From positions 1-11,586 of the forward strand of contig DINC01000168.1 in assembly GCA_002425885.1 (NCBI GenBank): a stretch of 11,586 bases of DNA, in the 5' to 3' direction. Positions 7,025 through 11,586 of the stretch are shown piece by piece (position 1 is the first letter of the stretch; each line of letters begins with the position of its first letter). The notes under the pieces were generated by a model, which did not search any database, was not told where the DNA came from, and worked only from the letters and a program-made list of their open reading frames with translations. A program made the position numbers and the translations under genes. The DNA comes from Spirochaetia bacterium UBA5550. Its GTDB lineage: Bacteria; Spirochaetota; UBA4802; UBA5550.

Positions 7025-7265
7025 TGAACCTGTAATGGCAATGTTTCCGGATTGAATTTTTGCCGTTTCACTGTACCGGCGTTAAAAATTCCGGGTGAAG
7101 AGGTGCCGGCTCTATAAAGACATCTCTTTAATCCGGAGTGAATTTATACAATCAATTAATCCTCGCGATAAGTCTTCAGTTTTTCCGGAATCGGGTTATT
7201 CTTTATGGATTATTCCGTAATTTGCATTATATTTTATAAACTGGCATATTTATCCTGGAGGAGTT

Positions 7266-8432
7266 ATGGACCGTTATAATCCTTTTGAATTACGTAAATT
7301 TGTGGCGCCGGAATTTCTTTTTGGAAGCGGCGCCATTGAGGTCGTTGACCGTTATATAAAAAATCTTGGCGTAAAGAAGGTCATGGTTGTAACTGACCCG
7401 GGAGTAATAAAAGCAGGATGGGCGGAGGTTGTTGAAAGGTTTATTAAGGGGACAGGTATACCTTTTATAATATTTAACAGTGTCACGTCGAATCCCAGGG
7501 ACACAGAGGTTATGGAAGGTGCCGGGATATACAGGAGCGAAGGGTGTGATATGATTGTGGCAGTAGGCGGAGGGAGCCCCATGGATTGTGCTAAAGGAAT
7601 CGGCATAGTGAGCACAAATAATAAAGATATACTTGATTTTGAAGGCGTTGATCTTGTCCCTCTACCAGGGCCTCCGCTTATTTGTATACCCACGACCGCA
7701 GGGAGTTCTGCTGATGTGTCGCAGTTTGCTATTATTGATGATACATCAAGGAATGTTAAAATAGCAATTATCAGCAAAACCCTTGTGCCTGATGTAGCAT
7801 TGATCGATCCTATTACAACAACAACTATGTCTCCGGAGCTCACAGCTGCCACAGGACTTGATGCGCTTACACATGCTTTTGAAGCTTACGTGTCCAATGC
7901 CAGCTCGCCGGTAACTGATGTCAATGCTCTTAAAGCGGTGAGACTAATAGCTCATAATCTTGTGCCGGCATGTGAACATCATTATGATCTCCGGTACAGG
8001 GACAGGATGATGCTTGCGAGTCTGCTTGCGGGCCTTGCGTTTTCTAACGCCAGCCTGGGGCTTGTACATGCGATGGCCCATGCGTTGGGGGGACTTCTTG
8101 ATCTCCCCCATGGGGAGTGTAACGCGCTGCTCCTTGATCATGTTGTGAAATATAATTTTTATTCTGCGGCAGAGAAATACTGCGATCTTGCCGTAGCGAT
8201 GGGGATCGATATTGAAGGTATGGGGCACGACAGGGTTAAAGATGCGCTTAGTAATGAAATCGGTTCACTCCGCGAAAGAGCCGGACTGAACAGTACTCTC
8301 CGTACGCTTGGAGTTACTGAAGAGGTAATACCTGACCTTGCAAAATATGCTGTTGCAGATCCCTGCGCTGTTACAAATCCGCGTGATCCCGGAATCAAGG
8401 AAGTTGAAGGAATATATGCAAAAGCCCTCTGA
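7266..8432 (+). CDS. ercA: ErcA-type iron-containing alcohol dehydrogenase-like protein
   Basis: This 388-residue group III (iron-dependent) alcohol dehydrogenase-family protein closely resembles, from memory, the ErcA subgroup: the opening ELRKFVAPEFLFG, GGGSPMDCAKGIGIVS, PLICIPTTAGSSADVSQFAI, and LGGLLDLPHGECNALLLDHVV. In Pseudomonas aeruginosa ErcA takes part in regulating ethanol oxidation genes alongside the sensor kinase ErcS'. The catalytic scaffold looks intact: Asp199, His203, His268 and His282 match the four metal ligands of FucO in spacing, His272 matches its catalytic histidine, and GGGSPMD would bind NAD(P). It could thus be an enzyme, a sensor, or both. The start is ATG 7266 with GGAGGAG at 7256-7262. 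The next gene, a hybrid kinase, begins inside its last codons, which strongly supports a signalling role. Confidence 0.85.
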   Translation: MDRYNPFELRKFVAPEFLFGSGAIEVVDRYIKNLGVKKVMVVTDPGVIKAGWAEVVERFIKGTGIPFIIFNSVTSNPRDTEVMEGAGIYRSEGCDMIVAVGGGSPMDCAKGIGIVSTNNKDILDFEGVDLVPLPGPPLICIPTTAGSSADVSQFAIIDDTSRNVKIAIISKTLVPDVALIDPITTTTMSPELTAATGLDALTHAFEAYVSNASSPVTDVNALKAVRLIAHNLVPACEHHYDLRYRDRMMLASLLAGLAFSNASLGLVHAMAHALGGLLDLPHGECNALLLDHVVKYNFYSAAEKYCDLAVAMGIDIEGMGHDRVKDALSNEIGSLRERAGLNSTLRTLGVTEEVIPDLAKYAVADPCAVTNPRDPGIKEVEGIYAKAL

Positions 8433-10119
8433 CAGGCAGGATGAAAAAGAGAGCCTCCGGAAAAAAATAATCGGGCTGGGGGACTGTTCTCTCAAAAAGA
8501 GTTACTATACACAACTTCAGGATCAGGTTGACGATCTGGAGAGAAGCAGAGAGGACCTCGTTGATGCAATAACGCGTGCAGAGACCAGTGAAAATATACT
8601 CAGGGCCCTCTTCGATAATACAATTGACGGTATAGTGCTTGCTGATATTGAAACAAAGAAGCTGACAAAGATGAACAGGTCTATGTATTCATTGCTTGGC
8701 TCTGATGATCAGGAAGCGGAACTTTATCTTGACGATATTCATCCGGAGGAGAAACTCCCTTATATCCGTTCACAGTTCGCGAGGCTTGCCGAAGGGAGAA
8801 TTAAACTGGTTAGAAACATCCCGCTGAAAAGAGGAGACGGTTCAGTACTATATGTTGATATAAGCGGAACGACTGTTGAAATAAACGGAAGAAAGTATAT
8901 CGCGGCTGTTTTCAGGGACATGACTGAGCCCCGCAGAGCAGCTATTGAGAAGAGTGAACTGGAATCGAGGATTCATCAGATGCAGAAGATGGAGGCCATA
9001 GGTACACTGGCAGGCGGGGTCGCTCATGATTTTAATAACATTCTTACAGCTATAATGGGCCTTGCTGAATTGTCAATAAGAGGCACAAAGCCTGACGAAC
9101 CGGTACACAGGTATGTTGAGCATATTCTTGAATCATGTTACAGGGCCCGTGATCTGGTGACCCAGCTTCTTTCAATAAGCTATAAAAGTGAAAAGAAACT
9201 GGAGCCTGTAAGCCTTCTCCCTGTAATAAAAGATACGATAAGACTTATAAGAGCTACTTTGCCATCAACAGTAGAAATCAGAACAATGCTTGATGCCGAA
9301 TTTGATTATGCCATGGCTGACCGCACACAGGTAAGCCAGATAATGATGAATCTCTGTACTAACGCTGCTCAATCAATGCAGAATATGCAGGGCGGGATAA
9401 CAATTGATGTTTCAAACAGCTATGTGGATGATAAATATGCCGCATTTCACCCTGATCTTAAAGTGGGATTATATCTTCTTCTGAAAGTGACTGATAATGG
9501 TTCAGGGATTGAGCCTGCAATTATTGAAAGGATTTTTGAACCTTTTTTTACAACCAAGGAGAGAGGGAAAGGAACGGGCCTGGGGCTTGCAGTAATTCAC
9601 GGCATAATACAGAATCATGGGGGTTCAATATATGTTTACAGCAAACCCGGTGAGGGTACAACTTTTGAAGTTTATCTCCCCGTATCCGGAGAAAAAAATA
9701 AAGTTATAATAGAGGAATACCAGAATCCCGTCAAAGGGCATGCTTCAATATTTCTCGTTGATGATGAAGAGATGCTGACTGAGGTGAACAGCTCAATTCT
9801 TGAAACTCTCGGTTATTCAGTAACTGCATGCAACAGCGGAGCTGAAGCTCTCCGGGTGTTTTCTAAAAATCCTGACATGTTTGATCTTGTTATTACAGAT
9901 ATGACCATGCCTGGTATGACCGGCCTTGATCTTGCCGCAGAGATAAAAAAAGAGAAACCCGGAATTCCGGTTATCCTTTGCACCGGATACAATGAACAAC
10001 TGACAAAGGAGAAAGCCGAAGAAACCGGTATCTGTGATATTGTAATGAAGCCATTCACATCAGCAGAATTAGGACAGGCTGTTCAGAGAGCTTTAACAAA
10101 TCAAATACAGACGGATTAA
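8416..10119 (+). CDS. PAS domain hybrid histidine kinase with C-terminal receiver
   Basis: This 567-residue soluble kinase has no transmembrane segment. An N-terminal [16 protein letters not shown] (20-35) leads into a coiled coil (about 36-62) and a PAS domain (about 63-175). The dimerisation and phosphoacceptor box GGVAHDFNN has His204. The HATPase_c domain shows NLCTNAAQ (312-319), DNGSGIE (360-366) and [13 protein letters not shown] (384-396). A receiver domain (444-563) carries the acidic pair at 449-450, phosphoacceptor Asp495 in ITDMTMPG, and Lys545. I chose ATG 8416 because GAAGG lies at 8406-8410; the frame is open from 8338, but that would overlap ercA by 95 bases. The actual overlap with ercA is 17 bases, so the two are co-translated. 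There is no DNA-binding output domain, so signal passes by phosphorelay to an unlinked partner. The arrangement parallels ErcA/ErcS'. Signal unknown. Confidence 0.9.
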   Translation: MQKPSDRQDEKESLRKKIIGLGDCSLKKSYYTQLQDQVDDLERSREDLVDAITRAETSENILRALFDNTIDGIVLADIETKKLTKMNRSMYSLLGSDDQEAELYLDDIHPEEKLPYIRSQFARLAEGRIKLVRNIPLKRGDGSVLYVDISGTTVEINGRKYIAAVFRDMTEPRRAAIEKSELESRIHQMQKMEAIGTLAGGVAHDFNNILTAIMGLAELSIRGTKPDEPVHRYVEHILESCYRARDLVTQLLSISYKSEKKLEPVSLLPVIKDTIRLIRATLPSTVEIRTMLDAEFDYAMADRTQVSQIMMNLCTNAAQSMQNMQGGITIDVSNSYVDDKYAAFHPDLKVGLYLLLKVTDNGSGIEPAIIERIFEPFFTTKERGKGTGLGLAVIHGIIQNHGGSIYVYSKPGEGTTFEVYLPVSGEKNKVIIEEYQNPVKGHASIFLVDDEEMLTEVNSSILETLGYSVTACNSGAEALRVFSKNPDMFDLVITDMTMPGMTGLDLAAEIKKEKPGIPVILCTGYNEQLTKEKAEETGICDIVMKPFTSAELGQAVQRALTNQIQTD

Positions 10120-10120
10120 C

Positions 10121-10152
10121 GGCGTCTCAACTATTAAGTCGCCTGTTTCTTT
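10121..10152 (+). terminator. Weak candidate terminator after the kinase gene
   Basis: GGCG (10121-10124) can pair with CGCC (10140-10143) around a 15-base loop, followed by a tract of mostly T. The stem is short and overlaps the stop codon of the convergent hotdog gene, so this is only a candidate. Confidence 0.3.
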
Positions 10153-10613
10153 TTTAATGACAGATGTATATCTATAGTCCCTCTCATTACTACTTTCCCA
10201 TCGGTATCAAAGCAGTTTACAATCGCGGGATATGGTTTGTTTAAATCCCACTCTCTGATTTTATTAATATCTGTTTCAAAAATTCCGGTAAGATCAGTCT
10301 TCGCAAGCGCAAGATACTCAACAGTCATCCCGCTGGGGATCCATCTGTAGTGAACCGGTATTGAAACATCCATCCCCATTCCACCTGCAAGCTCAACAAT
10401 ATTGCACATGGCGATGGCATGTACAGTGTGAAGATGGTTCGTTACAGCTTTTCGCTTCTTCATCTTTATTACACATTTTCCCGGCTTGAGTTCATCTACA
10501 TAAGGTTTTATTGTGCCGAAATACCGGGCCTGTCTGCAAACAAGCCATGAGAATAATCTTTTACCACCGGTGTAGCCCTGCATACGGTTGAACAAGTCCA
10601 GTGCTTTACTCAT
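10134..10613 (-). CDS. DUF4442 hotdog-fold protein
   Basis: This 159-residue protein fits the DUF4442 branch of the hotdog thioesterase superfamily. The core stretch AVTNHLHTVHAIAMCNIVELAGGMGM (about 56-81) contains the central helix, with Asn59, His60, His65 and Glu74 around the expected active-site region. The following strands, VSIPVHYRWIPSGMTVEYLALAKTDL, are typical of hotdog folds. Members are predicted to act on acyl-thioesters, but few have known substrates. The start at 10613 has GGAGG at 10618-10622, four bases upstream. It lies 18 bases downstream of the MarR gene and is surely in its operon. Control by that MarR protein is inferred, and a role in disposal or sensing of acyl or aromatic CoA compounds is only a guess. 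No signal peptide or membrane segment is seen. Confidence 0.78.
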   Translation of the reverse strand: MSKALDLFNRMQGYTGGKRLFSWLVCRQARYFGTIKPYVDELKPGKCVIKMKKRKAVTNHLHTVHAIAMCNIVELAGGMGMDVSIPVHYRWIPSGMTVEYLALAKTDLTGIFETDINKIREWDLNKPYPAIVNCFDTDGKVVMRGTIDIHLSLKKKQAT

Positions 10614-10631
10614 AAATCCTCCGTTTACCTG

Positions 10632-11057
10632 TTAGAATTTTTTTAAAAAAGATTCCAGGACTCTGACAAAAGCGGCAATCTCCTCTTCAGAAAATCCCCG
10701 GATTATTTCATTATTGATCTCTTTTGTTATCCTCAGAGCCTTTCGGCTTTCAGCCGTTCCGCTCTCTGTTATGCGGAGTTTGGATATTCTCCTGTCTGAG
10801 TCGTCCCTGATCCGTTCGGCAAATCCCTCCCTCACAAGTCTGTCCGCAAGGCGCGTAAGAGTGGAATTGTCAATGTTGAGAGCAGTGCTAAGCTCACTCA
10901 TGGTTTTACCATCGCCTTTTGAAAGAAGAAAGAGTATCCCCATCTGTGATGGTGTTACATTTACCCCCTCCCCCTGAAATTTCTGTATTGAGTAGTATTT
11001 AAGCCTGCTCACAGATCTCGAAATCAGGTAGAGAAACCTGTTGTCCTGTCGTGACAT
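10632..11057 (-). CDS. MarR-family transcriptional regulator
   Basis: This 141-residue protein has the standard MarR layout. An N-terminal dimerisation helix precedes a winged helix-turn-helix with TPSQMGILFLLSK (35-47), SELSTALNIDNSTLTRLADRLVREGF (54-79) and the wing ERIRDDSDRRISKLRITESG (81-100), followed by the C-terminal dimerisation helices. The DDSDRR wing motif is diagnostic. MarR proteins usually repress their own operon and release DNA on binding a small phenolic or lipid ligand, or on cysteine oxidation; this one has no cysteine, so a ligand is more likely. The start at 11057 is preceded by AAAGGA (minus strand, about 11070-11065). It sits first in a two-gene operon with the DUF4442 protein. 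A palindrome at 11089-11106, about 32 bases upstream, is the likely operator. Confidence 0.92.
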   Translation of the reverse strand: MSRQDNRFLYLISRSVSRLKYYSIQKFQGEGVNVTPSQMGILFLLSKGDGKTMSELSTALNIDNSTLTRLADRLVREGFAERIRDDSDRRISKLRITESGTAESRKALRITKEINNEIIRGFSEEEIAAFVRVLESFLKKF

Positions 11058-11084
11058 CTATTTGTCCTTTAATTATTTGTAAAT

Positions 11085-11114
11085 ACAATATTTGCATTTG
11101 CAAATAATTGCAAG
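11085..11114 (-). promoter_or_regulatory. Candidate promoter of the MarR-DUF4442 operon
   Basis: Read on the minus strand, TTGCAA (11114-11109) and TATTGT (11090-11085) are separated by 18 bases. The palindrome occupies the spacer, so a bound regulator would exclude RNA polymerase. Hexamers match consensus at four of six positions each. Confidence 0.45.
11089..11106. promoter_or_regulatory. MarR-type palindromic operator
   Basis: TATTTGCATTTGCAAATA is a perfect 8-bp inverted repeat with a 2-bp centre, the usual size for a MarR dimer. It is nested in a wider 9-bp inverted repeat, AATTATTTG (11071-11079) with CAAATAATT (11101-11109). An additional TTGCAA lies at 11109-11114, so more than one dimer could bind. 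Confidence 0.7.
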
Positions 11115-11203
11115 CGTTTTTTAATAATGATATTTCATAAGTAGAAAAAATCTTATGGTGCTTTCATGAATTTTAATAATCTGATATTATTTGAGGCAGA
11201 ATA

Positions 11204-11233
11204 AATAAAAAACCCGCTGAAAAGCGGGTTTTT
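11204..11233 (-). terminator. Intrinsic terminator of the HU-like gene
   Basis: AAAAACCCGC (11208-11217) pairs with GCGGGTTTTT (11224-11233) around a six-base loop. On the minus strand the stem is followed by a T-run, 17 bases past the HU stop codon. The T-run on the plus strand could also stop rightward transcription, but no gene points there. Confidence 0.88.
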
Positions 11234-11249
11234 CCGATGGTAAAAAGTC

Positions 11250-11586
11250 TTATTTTGCTTTTATTTTTGCTTTAAGAACTTCTTCTTTAAACCCTTTAGT
11301 GAAACTGAATTTAGGAACTTTTGTCGCTTTTTTTGCAGGGATTGTCATCTCTTCACCTGTAAGCGGGTTTCTTCCTTTTCTTGCTTTTGTCGCGGGTCTT
11401 ACTTTAGCGAAAACTTTTCCGATTTTACCGAGGGGCACTCTCTCCCCCTGAAGAACGCCAGCTTCAACCATGTTAAATACGAGTTCAAGTATTTCCTTTG
11501 CGTCTTTTTTTGAAAGCTCTTTTGATTCAGCAAGATATGCTGCCATAGAAGTTACAGTATAGCTCTGCGGGAGCGCAACTTTCTTC
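11250..11586 (-). CDS. HU/IHF-family DNA-binding protein, N-terminus beyond the window
   Basis: This is a nucleoid-associated DNA-bending protein of the HU/IHF superfamily. The hallmark arm GRNPLTGEEMTIPAKK is present, preceded by an alpha-helical dimerisation part (DAKEILELVFNMVEAGVLQGE) and followed by PKFSFTKGFKEEV. The first ATG in the window would be at 11546-11544, but it has no ribosome binding site. The frame stays open to the right edge, adding residues KKVALPQSYTVTS, so the true start lies outside. The lysine-rich C-terminus (KAKIKAK) extends past the usual HU end. A terminator follows the stop. It is separated from the MarR gene by a 192-bp region holding that terminator and the MarR control sites. 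Confidence 0.88.
   Translation of the reverse strand, partial: KKVALPQSYTVTSMAAYLAESKELSKKDAKEILELVFNMVEAGVLQGERVPLGKIGKVFAKVRPATKARKGRNPLTGEEMTIPAKKATKVPKFSFTKGFKEEVLKAKIKAK

Noticed and set aside
7021..7071. Stem GTGAA/TTCAC with GGCAA/TTGCC as a terminator for the SSB-like gene
   Set aside because: The stem is discontinuous with a long loop and has no T-run after it.
7352..7852. 166-codon open frame antisense to ercA
   Set aside because: The sense strand encodes a well-conserved dehydrogenase fold; the antisense product shows no recognisable domain.
8338..8415. Upstream in-frame extension of the hybrid kinase
   Set aside because: It lies wholly inside ercA in another frame, with no ribosome binding site; ATG 8416 has GAAGG at good spacing.
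11544..11546. ATG at 11546 as the start of the HU-like protein
   Set aside because: There is no ribosome binding site, and the frame remains open with protein-like sequence to the window edge.

Overview
The window looks like bacterial chromosome of moderate G+C (around 40% by eye). It appears to come from a Gram-negative organism with an anaerobic or facultative respiratory lifestyle: there is a signal-peptide octaheme cytochrome c with a b-type membrane partner, two lipoprotein-type signal sequences, and a cytosolic hybrid sensor kinase. I see no rRNA, tRNA, CRISPR array, phage or insertion-sequence features. I cannot name the taxon from the sequence alone.

Layout, left to right: a DUF3332 membrane lipoprotein (+) and an AGCS sodium/amino-acid symporter (-) converge on one shared bidirectional terminator. 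A 494-bp divergent intergenic region follows, with a striking 17-bp-arm inverted repeat. It leads into a four-gene operon (+): an ArsR-type repressor, a rhodanese lipoprotein, an octaheme c-type cytochrome of the octaheme tetrathionate reductase (OTR) family, and a cytochrome b561-type membrane subunit. A strong terminator closes this operon. Next come a ZIP-family (ZupT-like) metal transporter with a hairpin leader, then a short OB-fold (SSB-like) protein. After these lies a two-gene unit of an ErcA-type iron-alcohol-dehydrogenase-like protein and a PAS/histidine kinase/receiver hybrid kinase, overlapping by 17 bases. On the minus strand are a DUF4442 hotdog protein and its MarR-family regulator (with a clear palindromic operator), and finally an HU/IHF-type DNA-binding protein that runs off the right edge.

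Two units stand out. The ArsR-rhodanese-OTR-cytochrome b operon reads as a sulfur-responsive respiratory module. The b-type subunit would take electrons from the quinol pool and pass them to a membrane-anchored octaheme reductase, while the rhodanese and the ArsR protein plausibly handle or sense sulfane sulfur. The ErcA-kinase pair resembles the Pseudomonas ErcA/ErcS' regulatory pair, in which an enzyme-like protein works in signalling. These functional links are inferred from family and context; substrates and ligands cannot be read from the DNA.
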